Part shown: in pieces, positions 8,593 through 17,521 of the stretch
How positions within the stretch are numbered: the first letter of the stretch is position 1
Layout of the letters: each line of letters starts with the position of its first letter
Assembly (NCBI GenBank): GCA_040219515.1
Contig: JAVJSI010000012.1
Coordinates: 248,001-312,000 of the forward strand
Length of the DNA stretch: 64,000 bases
DNA from: Acidimicrobiales bacterium
Lineage (GTDB): Bacteria; Actinomycetota; Acidimicrobiia; Acidimicrobiales; Aldehydirespiratoraceae
Reading direction: 5' to 3'
Notes under the pieces: model-generated
Told to the model about the DNA's origin: nothing
The model's database searches: none
Seen by the model: only the letters and a program-made list of their open reading frames with translations
Made by a program: the position numbers and the translations under genes

Positions 8593-11500
8593 ATGCGTGG
8601 ACGTTGGATGGTCGGTTTGTTTGCGGTGGCGACCCTGGTCGCCGGTCTTCCCACGGTGGGGAGCGCCGCGGAGGGCACAGAGGCGGAGGCTCCAGAAAGC
8701 GATGCTGCGTCGAGCGCGGTGAGCGCGACGGTCAATCCGTGGCTGAAGCCGCCGACGTTCGAGGCGGTCGGTGGTCTCGCCCAGATCTCGGTGACCGACG
8801 CCGCGCCCGGCGGTGTGGTCAACCTCGGAAAGTGGTTCGAGACCGACGGCGGTGGTTTCGGCATCGCGTCGGCGGGCAGCGGGCTGATCGACGCACAGGG
8901 CAGCATCATCTTCCGCGAGCTCGATCCGGGTCTCTACCTGGCGGCCAGCGGCAACGCGATCGAGTGGGTCGTCGGCGTCGGCGACCCCGACGACTCCACT
9001 CCCGCACAGTCGTTCTACGACGATCAGCAGATCGAGGAAGGCTTCACCTACATCGAGACGCGGGACGGCACCACGCTGTCGGCCTATGTCGTCCTGCCCG
9101 GCCCGATCGAGGACGGTCCGTACCCGACCGTGATCGAGTACAGCGGCTACAACCCCTCCGACCCGCTCAGCGGCCTCGGCGGTCTCGCCGGCGGACTCGA
9201 TCCCACACCGTTGTGCGGGGCCCTGCCCACCCTGTGCAAGGCACCCGCCCAGCCCGGGTCGCTCCTGGCCGGCCTGTTCGGCTACGCGACGGTGGGCGTG
9301 AACGTCCGGGGCACCGGCTGCTCCGGCGGGGCCTACGACTACTTCGACACCATGCAGGTGCTCGACGGCTATGACGTGGTCGAGGCGGTTGCCGCCCAGC
9401 CGTGGGTGAAGGACAACGAGGTCGGCATGGTCGGCCTCTCGTATCCGGGCATCTCCCAGCTCTTCGTCGCCCAGACCAACCCGCCCAGCCTCAACGCCAT
9501 CACCCCGCTGAGCGTCTACGGCGACACCGCCACCGGCATCCTCGCCCCAGGCGGACTGCTCAACACCGGCTTCGCCACCTCCTGGGCCGACCAGGTGCTC
9601 AGGAACGCCGAGCCCTACGGCACCGGGTGGGTCCGTCAACTGGTCGACGACGGCGACACGGAGTGCGACGAGAACCAGCAGCTCCGGGGCCAGAACGTCG
9701 ACGCCACCGCAAAGGCTCGTTCCCAGCCCTTCTACACCGACGAGATCGCCGGCCCGCTCGACATGCGCAACTTCGTCGGCGACATCGAGGCCGCCGTCTT
9801 CCTCAGCTCGGCGTTCCAAGACGAGCAGACGGGTCCGAGTTTCGGCGACCTCCTCGGTGAGTTCGACAGCGCCGAATCGGTCCGCCAGACGATCTTCAAC
9901 GGCCTTCACGCCGACGGCTTTGCGCCGCAGGTCCTGGCCGAGTGGGCGGCCTTCCTCGATCTCTACGTGGCCAAGGAGGTGCCCGCCAACGACCCGGCGA
10001 TCGGGCTCCTCACGCCGCTGTTCACCCAGGGGATCTTCGGGGGCACCGTTGCCCTCCCACCGAGTCGCTGGACCGACGTTGCCACCCACGCCGACGCGCT
10101 GGCCCGATGGGAGTCCGAGGATCCGATCCGCATCCTGATGGAGAGCGGCGCCGGTGGTGACCCGTACCTGCCGGTGGCCGCGTGGGAGCACTCGACCACC
10201 CAGTGGCCGCCGACCGGCACCGATGTCCAGCGCTACCAGTTCCTGGCCGACGGTCAGCTGGTCGACAAGGGCGTCGACGCCGAAGGCACCGGCGTGGCGA
10301 TGCGCCCGAACCCCGACGTGAGCCAGACCCACTGGTGGGTGGGTGGCGACATCTGGTCCAACCCCACGGTGGAGTGGACACCGCAGGCCGAGGGCGAGAA
10401 CGCCCGCTTCCAGACGGCGCCCCTCACCTCGGATGTCGTGATGGCCGGCACCGGCAGCGTCGACCTCTGGATCCGGTCGGATGCCGACAACGCCGAACTC
10501 GAGGTGTTGCTGAGCGAGATCCGGCCCGACGGCCAGGAGGTCCGGGTGCAGACGGGGCAGCTCGAATGGGCCTACCGCCGCCTCGACGCCTCGTCGACCG
10601 AACTCCAGCCGGTCCAGTACGGCCGCGAAGAGAACTACACGCTCCTCGAGCCGGGGGTGTGGTCGCTCGGCCGCATCCAGATCCCCGCCTTCGCTCATGC
10701 GTTCCGGGCCGGGTCGTCGATCCGGCTCACGGTGAACACCCCGGGCGGCGACACCGCCCGTTGGGAGTTCGAGCTCGACGGTCCGGGGGCCGAGGCGACC
10801 CATGTCATCGGTACCGGCGTCGGCCATCAGTCGTCGATCGCGCTGCCGGTCATCAAGGGTCTCGCGGCACCCACGCCGCTGCCCGCGTGCAACTCGTTGC
10901 GCGGCCAGCCGTGCCGTACCGCGCCGCCCATCGTGAACCGGGTCGTCGACGGCGACTTCTGTTCGGTCTCGCAGTGCCCGCTGCCCGAGGTGCTCGACCC
11001 GGCCGGTATCGACCCGGCCCGGCCGTCGGAGTACGTCCTGCCCGCGGACTACGACCCGGCGAAGGAGTATCCGCTGGTGGTCGTGCTGCACGGATTCGGG
11101 GCCAACGGACCGATCCAGTCGGCGTACATGGGCGTGACCGGGCAGGTCGACGAGCGCGACTTCATCCTCGTGCATCCCAACGGTACGACCCTGCCGAGCG
11201 GTCAACGGTTCTGGTATTCGGGCGCGTCGTGTTGCGGCACCGCCCAGGACGATGTCGCCTACATCACTGCCCTCATCGACGAGGCCAAGGCGACGTTCAA
11301 CGTCGACGACGAGCAGGTTTATCTGTGGGGTCACTCCAACGGCGGCTTCATGAGCTACACGATGGCCTGCGCGGCGAGCGAACAGATCACCGCGATCGTG
11401 TCGCTGGCCGGGTCGAGCTTCAACGATCCCGCAGACTGCGCACCGCAGACCGATCCGATCAGCGTGCTCCAGGTCCACGGCGACGCCGATGCCACGATCT

Positions 11501-11778
11501 CCTACGAGAGCACCGCGTTCTCGCCGGGTGCAATCGACATGTTCGAACGTCACTCCGAGTTCCTGGGCTGTGACGCCTCGGTGACCGGTACCCGCGACGA
11601 TCTCGACCTCGACCAGAACATCGAGGGGGCCGAGACGGCCGTGCAGTACCGCGAGGACGGTTGCGCCGACGGCACATCGGTCGAGCTCTGGACCATCGCC
11701 GGTGGGTCGCACATCCCGTTCTTCACCCCCGCGTATTCCACGGCGGTACTCGACTGGTTGTTCGCCAAGCGCGGCTGA
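8593..11778 (+). CDS. Secreted double alpha/beta-hydrolase: CocE/S15 domain plus esterase domain
   Basis: A 1061-residue exported protein with a classical signal peptide (about residues 1-26, ending SAAEG). The first catalytic module is an X-Pro dipeptidyl-peptidase/CocE-like hydrolase with nucleophile GLSYPG (Ser283), an oxyanion-side NVRGTGCSGG segment and a C-terminal jelly-roll region (about 560-770; VDLWIRSDADNAEL, FRAGSSIRLTVNTPGG). A second module from about 805 resembles PHB-depolymerase/LpqC-type esterases, with VLHGFGANG, nucleophile GHSNGG (Ser915), VHGDADATI and a final GGSHIPFF histidine. Two complete hydrolases in one chain is unusual. Substrates are unknown; polyester, ester or peptide hydrolysis is plausible. 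It stands alone between an exporter and a membrane protein. Confidence 0.88.
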   Translation: MRGRWMVGLFAVATLVAGLPTVGSAAEGTEAEAPESDAASSAVSATVNPWLKPPTFEAVGGLAQISVTDAAPGGVVNLGKWFETDGGGFGIASAGSGLIDAQGSIIFRELDPGLYLAASGNAIEWVVGVGDPDDSTPAQSFYDDQQIEEGFTYIETRDGTTLSAYVVLPGPIEDGPYPTVIEYSGYNPSDPLSGLGGLAGGLDPTPLCGALPTLCKAPAQPGSLLAGLFGYATVGVNVRGTGCSGGAYDYFDTMQVLDGYDVVEAVAAQPWVKDNEVGMVGLSYPGISQLFVAQTNPPSLNAITPLSVYGDTATGILAPGGLLNTGFATSWADQVLRNAEPYGTGWVRQLVDDGDTECDENQQLRGQNVDATAKARSQPFYTDEIAGPLDMRNFVGDIEAAVFLSSAFQDEQTGPSFGDLLGEFDSAESVRQTIFNGLHADGFAPQVLAEWAAFLDLYVAKEVPANDPAIGLLTPLFTQGIFGGTVALPPSRWTDVATHADALARWESEDPIRILMESGAGGDPYLPVAAWEHSTTQWPPTGTDVQRYQFLADGQLVDKGVDAEGTGVAMRPNPDVSQTHWWVGGDIWSNPTVEWTPQAEGENARFQTAPLTSDVVMAGTGSVDLWIRSDADNAELEVLLSEIRPDGQEVRVQTGQLEWAYRRLDASSTELQPVQYGREENYTLLEPGVWSLGRIQIPAFAHAFRAGSSIRLTVNTPGGDTARWEFELDGPGAEATHVIGTGVGHQSSIALPVIKGLAAPTPLPACNSLRGQPCRTAPPIVNRVVDGDFCSVSQCPLPEVLDPAGIDPARPSEYVLPADYDPAKEYPLVVVLHGFGANGPIQSAYMGVTGQVDERDFILVHPNGTTLPSGQRFWYSGASCCGTAQDDVAYITALIDEAKATFNVDDEQVYLWGHSNGGFMSYTMACAASEQITAIVSLAGSSFNDPADCAPQTDPISVLQVHGDADATISYESTAFSPGAIDMFERHSEFLGCDASVTGTRDDLDLDQNIEGAETAVQYREDGCADGTSVELWTIAGGSHIPFFTPAYSTAVLDWLFAKRG

Positions 11779-11800
11779 CCTCACCGATAGCGTGGGCCGA

Positions 11801-12367
11801 ATGCAGCGGCCGAACAGCGACCCCGGGTGGGGTGACGCGCTCAAGCGAGTACCGGCGGCCCTCGTTCCCACGCGCGGGATGCGGATGGCGGCCGGCGGCA
11901 CGAACGGGCTGACGATCATGCGGCTGGTGTGGATCACGTTCGTGGCATCGATGCTGCTGATCGGTGTTGCCGTGTTCGCGATCGACCGGGCGCTGCCCGG
12001 GGGTGGGGCCGACGGCCGGGTGGTGGCCATGGTGGTGGCCGGGCTCGGCGTCTTCGCCCAGGTCGCCGCGATCCGGTTCGTGCCCGCGATCACGGGCACG
12101 ACGATGCCGGCGGTGCGAGCGACCGCACAACGGGCGTTCTTCCTGCGCATCGCCTTCGCCGAGCCGGCCGCCCTGCTCGGCTTCCTCGGTTTCGTCCTCA
12201 GCGGCAATGCGGCTGTCTACGTCGTGGGGTTCGTGGTCGGCATGGCCGGTATGGCCGACGCCGCGCCCACCGCGAGCTGGATCGCCGACGGCCAGAAAGA
12301 ACTTCAGGCCTCGGGTTCTGATGTCGAGCTGCTCGCTGCGCTCGTGAGCGGCGGCATCACCCGCTGA
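11801..12367 (+). CDS. Four-helix integral membrane protein (hypothetical)
   Basis: This 188-residue protein has a 40-residue polar N-terminus, then about four hydrophobic segments (near 43-63, 75-95, 112-130 and 134-155), and a soluble C-terminus ending SGGITR. Its organisation resembles small actinobacterial membrane proteins of unknown role; no catalytic motif is visible. The ATG at 11801 is preceded by TAGCGT (11788-11793) with a 7-nt gap, so it has its own leaderless promoter only 10 bp after the upstream gene stop. It is convergent with, and 1 bp from, the next gene. Confidence 0.75.
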   Translation: MQRPNSDPGWGDALKRVPAALVPTRGMRMAAGGTNGLTIMRLVWITFVASMLLIGVAVFAIDRALPGGGADGRVVAMVVAGLGVFAQVAAIRFVPAITGTTMPAVRATAQRAFFLRIAFAEPAALLGFLGFVLSGNAAVYVVGFVVGMAGMADAAPTASWIADGQKELQASGSDVELLAALVSGGITR

Positions 12368-12368
12368 C

Positions 12369-13067
12369 TCAGCACCAGAGGAAGTCGTGGACGGCGATCC
12401 ATTGGAACGCGGTCCAGTTGGAGTTGTCCTGGTGACGGATCTCCAGGCGGGTGATCGCCTGATCGAAGACGACCTCGACGTTGCCGTTGGATCCGCTCGT
12501 CGACGTGTTGCCGCGCACGGTGTTGGCCGACACCACCGTCTGGGCACCGCCGACGTTCATTGCCGACGGATTGATGGTGCCGGCGCCGTTCGAGCCGATC
12601 ACCCGAACGGTGTCTTCCCAGCTGGAGGACGCTCGGTCGACGTCGATGAGCCAGAAGGTCGGACAGACCGGCACGCTGAACGTGAAGACGAGGTCGACGT
12701 AGTTGCCGTTGCGGGCGTTGTTCATGCCGGTGACGACGGGATTGTCTCGTCCGTTGAGCCCGCCGTTGAACACGAAGCCCCGATAGCTCGGGTCCTGGCG
12801 ACCCCAGGGGTCGCTGATCGCAAAGGTGATCGAGACGGAGCCGTGGTCGGAGAGGAAGCTCGACGGCAGTCGGCTGTTCGCGAAGCGGGAGAAGTCGACC
12901 TGGCGCGTGGGGACGAGGCAACTTCCGGCGGCAGCGGCGACGGCGTCGAGCGACAGGATCGAGGGCGCGGCCCAGATCGCCGCCGACGCGGCGGCGCCGG
13001 ACTTCAGCAGCGTGCGTCGGCTCGTCGCCGAACGGTCGCCGACGGCGAGTGTGGAATCTTGCTCCAT
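12369..13067 (-). CDS. Tat-exported protein of unknown function
   Basis: This 232-residue protein carries a twin-arginine signal (SRRTLLKSG at about 16-24, then an alanine-rich hydrophobic stretch), so it is predicted to be exported folded. The mature part begins around AAGSCLVPTR and is rich in Asn, Ser, Val and aromatic residues, with beta-strand-like alternation (SVSITFAISDPWG, YVDLVFTFSVPVC, NVEVVFDQAITRLEIRH). It ends NWTAFQWIAVHDFLWC, with four scattered cysteines that could form disulphides. It looks like a beta-sandwich extracellular protein; I recognise no family. It is divergent from the decarboxylase gene. Confidence 0.75.
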   Translation of the reverse strand: MEQDSTLAVGDRSATSRRTLLKSGAAASAAIWAAPSILSLDAVAAAAGSCLVPTRQVDFSRFANSRLPSSFLSDHGSVSITFAISDPWGRQDPSYRGFVFNGGLNGRDNPVVTGMNNARNGNYVDLVFTFSVPVCPTFWLIDVDRASSSWEDTVRVIGSNGAGTINPSAMNVGGAQTVVSANTVRGNTSTSGSNGNVEVVFDQAITRLEIRHQDNSNWTAFQWIAVHDFLWC

Positions 13068-13157
13068 CGGTGCTGGATTCGGTAGAAACCGGGTGGAATT
13101 GAGGGGTGACGCCCGAAAGTGTCCCTACGGCGGTGTCGGGTCTGGGAGGCTCGCGGG

Positions 13158-14546
13158 ATGGACGCAACCCGCCGAGCCGAGAAACAGCGACTCCTGGCCG
13201 AGGCGGCCCGCCGAGCCGGGGCCTACCTGGACCGCGACGCGGAGGCGCCGGTGTTCCCCTCGGCCGAGAGCGAGGCGGCCCTGGACGGTTTGACCGACCG
13301 ATTGTCCGACGATGGGAGCGATGCGATGGACGTGCTGGCACAGCTCGACCGACTCGGTTCCCCCGCCACGGTGCGCACCAACGGCGGGCGGTACTTCGGT
13401 TTCGTCAACGGGGGAAGCGAACCCGAGGCCCTCGCGGCGAATGTCCTCGCGTCGGTGTGGGACCAGAACGCGGCTCTTCCGGTGATGTCGCCCGTCGCGG
13501 CCCGGCTCGACGAGATCGCGTCGCGATGGATCGTCGAGATCCTGGGGCTGCCGGCGGCGGCGACCGGCGGGTTCTGCGCGGGAGCGGCCGTGGCCAACCT
13601 CACCTGCGTCGTCGCCGCCCGCGACGCGCTCCTCATGCGGGATGGATGGGACGTCGCCGAGCGAGGTCTCGTGGGCGCGCCGCCGCTCCAGATCGTGGCC
13701 TCGGAGGAGATCCACATCGCCGTCCTCAAGGCACTGCGGGTGGCCGGACTCGGCACCGGATCGGTGACCTTCGTGCCGACCGACGACGAGGGGCGGGTTC
13801 GGGCCGACGCCCTGCCGCCGCTGGGCCCCCGGGCCCTCGTGCTGCTTCAGGCGGGCAACGTCAACACCGGCCACAGCGATCCGTTCCCCGCCGCGGCCGA
13901 CGCCACGAGCGCGGCCGGCGGTTGGCTCCACATCGACGGGGCGTTCGGTCTGTGGGCCGCCGCGTCGCCCACTCGTCGTCGCCTCGTCGCCGGCGCCGAA
14001 CGGGCCGACTCGTGGGCGGTCGACGCGCACAAGTGGCTCAACGTGCCCTACGACTCGGCGCTCGCGGTGTGCGCCCGGGGTGAGGACCTGCGCCGGTCGA
14101 TGGCGATGAACGCGGCCTACCTGCCCGCGGACGCCGCACGAGCGTCCATGCACCTCGGGCTTCAAATGTCGCAACGGGCTCGGGCCGTCGACACCTGGGC
14201 GGTTCTCGCCACGAAGGGCCGTCGTGGTGTGGCCGAGATGATCGATCACACCTGCGAGCTCGCGGCCCGCATGGCCGACGCGCTCCGGGCCGAGGGTGTG
14301 CAGTTGCTGGCCGAGCCGGTCCTCAATCAGGTGCTGGTGGCGTTTCGCGACGACGCCACCACGCTCGCCACGATCGCGGCGGTACAGGACGGGCGTCGCG
14401 CCTGGGTCGGGGGCACGGTCTGGAAGGGCCGACAGGCCATGCGCATCAGCTGCTCCGACACCATGGCGACGACCGTCGATGTCGACGATGCGGTCGATGC
14501 GATTCTGCGGGCCTGGCGCTCGGTCGAGGTCCAAGCCGACGAGTAG
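13158..14546 (+). CDS. PLP-dependent decarboxylase (group II, aromatic amino acid/glutamate type)
   Basis: This 462-residue fold-type I PLP enzyme resembles aromatic-L-amino-acid and related decarboxylases. Visible marks are the substrate-side segment NGGRYFGFVNGGSEPEALAA, FCAGAAVANLTC, EIHIAVLKALR, the GGWLHIDGAFG aspartate that contacts the pyridine nitrogen, and the Schiff-base lysine in WAVDAHKWLN. It removes the carboxyl group of an amino acid, or catalyses a related reaction; the substrate cannot be assigned. GGAGG (13145-13149) lies 8 nt before ATG 13158, a strong ribosome site that decides the start over the open frame upstream. The gene is convergent with hisG. Confidence 0.87.
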   Translation: MDATRRAEKQRLLAEAARRAGAYLDRDAEAPVFPSAESEAALDGLTDRLSDDGSDAMDVLAQLDRLGSPATVRTNGGRYFGFVNGGSEPEALAANVLASVWDQNAALPVMSPVAARLDEIASRWIVEILGLPAAATGGFCAGAAVANLTCVVAARDALLMRDGWDVAERGLVGAPPLQIVASEEIHIAVLKALRVAGLGTGSVTFVPTDDEGRVRADALPPLGPRALVLLQAGNVNTGHSDPFPAAADATSAAGGWLHIDGAFGLWAAASPTRRRLVAGAERADSWAVDAHKWLNVPYDSALAVCARGEDLRRSMAMNAAYLPADAARASMHLGLQMSQRARAVDTWAVLATKGRRGVAEMIDHTCELAARMADALRAEGVQLLAEPVLNQVLVAFRDDATTLATIAAVQDGRRAWVGGTVWKGRQAMRISCSDTMATTVDVDDAVDAILRAWRSVEVQADE

Positions 14547-14562
14547 CCCCGGGCCTCCGGGA

Positions 14563-15408
14563 TCACTCCAGGATGGCGTCGGTGGGGAGCGCGACGATGC
14601 CGGTGGCCCCGATCCCGCGCAGGTCGGTGAGGCGCGCCCACAGATCCTCGCGTCGCACCACGAGGTGGACGGCGACGAGGTCGTCTCGACCCGAGAGCGG
14701 GAGCAGCGTGGGTGCGGCCAGGCCGGGGAAGATCGTGCGCAGTTGATCGATGCGGTCGGGCGCGATGTGCATCATCAGGTATTGCCGGCTGGTGGCGGTG
14801 CGGGCGGCGTCCATGCGCAACAGAAGCCCGGCGACCTCGGGGGACTCGCTCGTGGGTGGATGCGCGAACACGGCCTGGCACGAGGCGGCGACCTCGATGG
14901 CGTGCAGCGAGTTTCGGCGGAGGCTGTTGCCCGTTTCGCGGAGATCGACGATGGCGTCGGCCAGCCCGCGTGCACAGATGCCCTCGAGGGACCCGCCCAT
15001 CGCCACCACATCGATGGTGATGTTCTTGGACTCGAACCAGCGACGAGTCCAGTTCGGCAGGTGCGTCGCCACGGTCTTGCCCGCGAGGTCGGCCGCCGAG
15101 ACGTAGGGCGCGTCGGTGCGACAGGCCAGGACGAGATCGGACCTCGAGAAACCGAGGTCGATCGCGGGCCAGGACTCGATCTCGTTCTCCAGCGCAGTGT
15201 CGGTGGAGATGAACGCGGCATCGAGGCGTCCGGCCCGGAGCCAGGCGGCCGCGTCGCGGGGGCGCATCTCGATGAACTCGATGTCCTCGACGACGAGCGC
15301 CGCGTTCTCCGTACCGAGCTGGCGGAGGTTGTAGCCCGCATGGCGCAGGAGGTCGAAGACCCGATCGCGCAGACGGCCCTTGGACGGGACGGCAACGCGG
15401 GCGCTCAT
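14563..15408 (-). CDS. hisG: ATP phosphoribosyltransferase, long form
   Basis: This 281-residue enzyme starts histidine synthesis by joining ATP and PRPP. The N-terminal catalytic part shows VAVPSKGRL, the IEFIEMRPRD segment and VATHLPNWTRRWFE. GICARGLADAIVDLRETGNSL precedes the C-terminal regulatory domain (from about residue 205), which binds histidine in long-form HisG proteins. The long form works without HisZ, which fits its absence here. Start ATG 15408 overlaps the hisE stop as ATGA (15405-15408), so the two genes are co-translated. Confidence 0.95.
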   Translation of the reverse strand: MSARVAVPSKGRLRDRVFDLLRHAGYNLRQLGTENAALVVEDIEFIEMRPRDAAAWLRAGRLDAAFISTDTALENEIESWPAIDLGFSRSDLVLACRTDAPYVSAADLAGKTVATHLPNWTRRWFESKNITIDVVAMGGSLEGICARGLADAIVDLRETGNSLRRNSLHAIEVAASCQAVFAHPPTSESPEVAGLLLRMDAARTATSRQYLMMHIAPDRIDQLRTIFPGLAAPTLLPLSGRDDLVAVHLVVRREDLWARLTDLRGIGATGIVALPTDAILE

Positions 15409-15683
15409 GAGCGGCGACCTTCGAGCACCGCGAACACGTCGCGCAGCGGCACGTCGACGGCGACCAGCCCGACCATCAGGTGGTAGAGCAGGTCGGCGGC
15501 TTCCTGCGCCGTGAGGGCGGGGTCGTTGGTCGGTCGACCGAGCTCGAGACAGACCTCGAACGCCTCTTCCATGATCTTGCGCTGGGCGAGCTCCGGGTCG
15601 ACGAGCAGCTGGGCGGTGTAGGACTCGTCCGGACTGGCGGTGCGCCGCGCCCGGAGGACCTCTTCGAGTTCGTCGAGAATCAC
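15405..15683 (-). CDS. hisE: Phosphoribosyl-ATP pyrophosphatase
   Basis: This 92-residue all-alpha pyrophosphohydrolase catalyses the second step of histidine synthesis, hydrolysing phosphoribosyl-ATP to phosphoribosyl-AMP. Characteristic elements are SYTAQLL near the N-terminus, the metal-binding EEAFEVCLEL and QEAADLLYHLMV. Start GTG 15683 lies 6 nt after TAGCGT (15690-15695), consistent with a leaderless hisE-hisG mRNA. The pairing of hisE with hisG as a two-gene unit is standard in actinobacteria. Confidence 0.95.
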   Translation of the reverse strand: MILDELEEVLRARRTASPDESYTAQLLVDPELAQRKIMEEAFEVCLELGRPTNDPALTAQEAADLLYHLMVGLVAVDVPLRDVFAVLEGRRS

Positions 15684-15722
15684 CGCATCACGCTACGGGT
15701 CGTGGACGCCGAGGATGCACGG

Positions 15723-16355
15723 TCAGGCCGATCGACCCGACAACGCGGTGGCGAGCCCGAGCCCGAGGTAGACCGCGCCGGCCGTGGTCTCGCTACGGCG
15801 GGCGAGACGGGGGGATCGGCGCATCCGAGATCCGAGCCAGCCACCGGCGAGTGCGTAGACGCCGTCGGTGACGAGGCCGAGGGCGACGAAGACCGCCCCG
15901 AGGGTCATCAACTGGGTGGTCGTGCGGCCGGCGTCGATATCGACGAACTGGGGCACGAAGGCCAGGAAGAACACCGCGGTCTTGGGGTTCAGGATGTTCA
16001 GCACCACGCCGTCGGCGAAGATGCGGCGTGACGATCGGGGGGCCACGACCGCCGTGTCACCGAGCGCGCTGCGGGCTTGAAGCGCGCGGATGCCGAGGAA
16101 GACCAGATACGCGGCACCGGCCAGTTTCACCGCCGTGAAGGCACCTGACGAGGCGACGAGAACCGCCGAGAGACCGAGCACCGCGGCGGCGATGTGGACG
16201 AGGGTGCCGACGTGGATGCCGGCCACCGAGACGAGACCGGCGCGCCGTCCCTGACTGGCACTGCGGGCGACGATGTAGAGCACGGCCGGCCCGGGGACGA
16301 GCAGTAGCAGGAGTGCGGCACCCGAGAAGAGCAGGATGGTCGTCGGATCGGGCAT
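15723..16355 (-). CDS. LysE/RhtB-family amino acid exporter
   Basis: This 210-residue integral membrane protein has the LysE/RhtB pattern: the opening motif LLLLVPGPAVLYIVARSASQGRRAG at about residues 16-40, five to six hydrophobic segments, and the conserved VVLNILNPKTAVFFLAFVPQF. Family members export amino acids or related compounds by proton antiport; the substrate is not predictable. The start ATG 16355 is 6 nt from TAGCTT on the minus strand. It is divergent from the thioesterase gene and is probably monocistronic. Confidence 0.9.
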   Translation of the reverse strand: MPDPTTILLFSGAALLLLLVPGPAVLYIVARSASQGRRAGLVSVAGIHVGTLVHIAAAVLGLSAVLVASSGAFTAVKLAGAAYLVFLGIRALQARSALGDTAVVAPRSSRRIFADGVVLNILNPKTAVFFLAFVPQFVDIDAGRTTTQLMTLGAVFVALGLVTDGVYALAGGWLGSRMRRSPRLARRSETTAGAVYLGLGLATALSGRSA

Positions 16356-16402
16356 CCGTGCAAGCTACGTGGTGCCGCCGCTCGCCGGTACCGTGTTTCG
16401 CC

Positions 16403-17278
16403 ATGGGCAGGGCACTCGATCATCTTCTCGACATCCTCGATCTCGAGCGGATCGATGCCGACATCTTCCGGGGACAGAACGAGACCAGCGACTGGTTCCG
16501 GCTCTTCGGGGGTCAGGTGGCGGCGCAGGCGCTCTGTGCGGCGCAGCGCACCGTTGACGAGCACCGAGTGCACAGTCTGCACGGGTACTTCCTGCGCGGC
16601 GGTGACCCGAAGACCCCGGTGACCTACACCGTCGACCGCATTCGCGACGGTCGGTCGTTCACGACCCGCCGAGTCGTGGCGCTCCAGAACGGCAAGGCGA
16701 TCTTCAACACCTCGATCTCGTTCCACGGCCACGAGGACGGCTACGAGCATCAGGACCCGATGCCCGACGTGCCCGAGCCCGATGGCCTGCCCACCTGGGC
16801 CGACCGGGCAGAGGAGCTCGAGGGCAGGATTCCCGAAGAGCTACGTCAGTGGATGCTGCGGGAGCGGGCCATCGACACCCGGTCGGCCCTGTCACCGAGC
16901 ATGTTCTCCAACGAGGCCAGTACCGAGCCGAATCCGGTCTGGATCCGGGCCAACGGCGATGTGCCCGACGACCCCGACATCCATGCCCAGCTCATCACCT
17001 ACGCGTCCGACATCGCCTTCGTCGACAACATGTATCGACCGCATCGGCGCCGGGAGTCGCCCGGCGTGATGTTGGCCAGCCTCGACCACGCGCTGTGGTT
17101 CCATCGTCCGGTTCGCCTCGACGACTGGTTGCTCTACCACCAGGACAGCCCGAGCGCGTTCGGCGCCCGAGGATTCGCCCGCGGGGCGATCTTCGATCGC
17201 GACGGCACCCATCTCGCGTCAGTGGCGCAGGAAGGTGTGATGCGCGAACTCGACCCCGACAAACCCGGCCGGCACTAG
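16403..17278 (+). CDS. tesB: Acyl-CoA thioesterase II
   Basis: This 291-residue double-hotdog thioesterase hydrolyses fatty acyl-CoA to free acid and CoA. The N-terminal hotdog has FRLFGGQVAAQAL and SLHGYFLRGGDP; RDGRSFTTRRV and the C-terminal half with LASLDHALWFHRP (active-site Asp region) and FARGAIFDRDG follow. Both sequence and length fit TesB. The ATG at 16403 follows TACCGT (16389-16394) with an 8-nt gap. The enzyme probably works in fatty acid turnover together with the propionyl/acyl-CoA genes elsewhere in the window, though not in an operon with them. Confidence 0.93.
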   Translation: MGRALDHLLDILDLERIDADIFRGQNETSDWFRLFGGQVAAQALCAAQRTVDEHRVHSLHGYFLRGGDPKTPVTYTVDRIRDGRSFTTRRVVALQNGKAIFNTSISFHGHEDGYEHQDPMPDVPEPDGLPTWADRAEELEGRIPEELRQWMLRERAIDTRSALSPSMFSNEASTEPNPVWIRANGDVPDDPDIHAQLITYASDIAFVDNMYRPHRRRESPGVMLASLDHALWFHRPVRLDDWLLYHQDSPSAFGARGFARGAIFDRDGTHLASVAQEGVMRELDPDKPGRH

Positions 17279-17521
17279 GTCGCGGGTGCGACGTCAACCA
17301 CCGAGGTGGCGGTCCCAGCCGGGCCATCCGTGCTCGCGTGCGTGACACGGGCAGCCGCATCGGAATCCGGTGCGCCGCCGTCGGCCGTGCTCGCCTCGGG
17401 CCACCAACCGGAGCAAGCTTCGAGTACACCGCAGAGAGTGACTGTCGCACGCGGAGATGTCGGGTCGGTTGCGATTCGATGACACCGGGATCTGGAGCGC
17501 GATCCGGATCGTCGGAGGTCC

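Noticed and set aside
8536-12207. A 1223-codon open frame on the minus strand, antisense to the secreted hydrolase.
   Set aside because: High GC makes long antisense frames common; its protein is Arg/Gly/Val-rich with no domain, while the plus strand gives a clear hydrolase.
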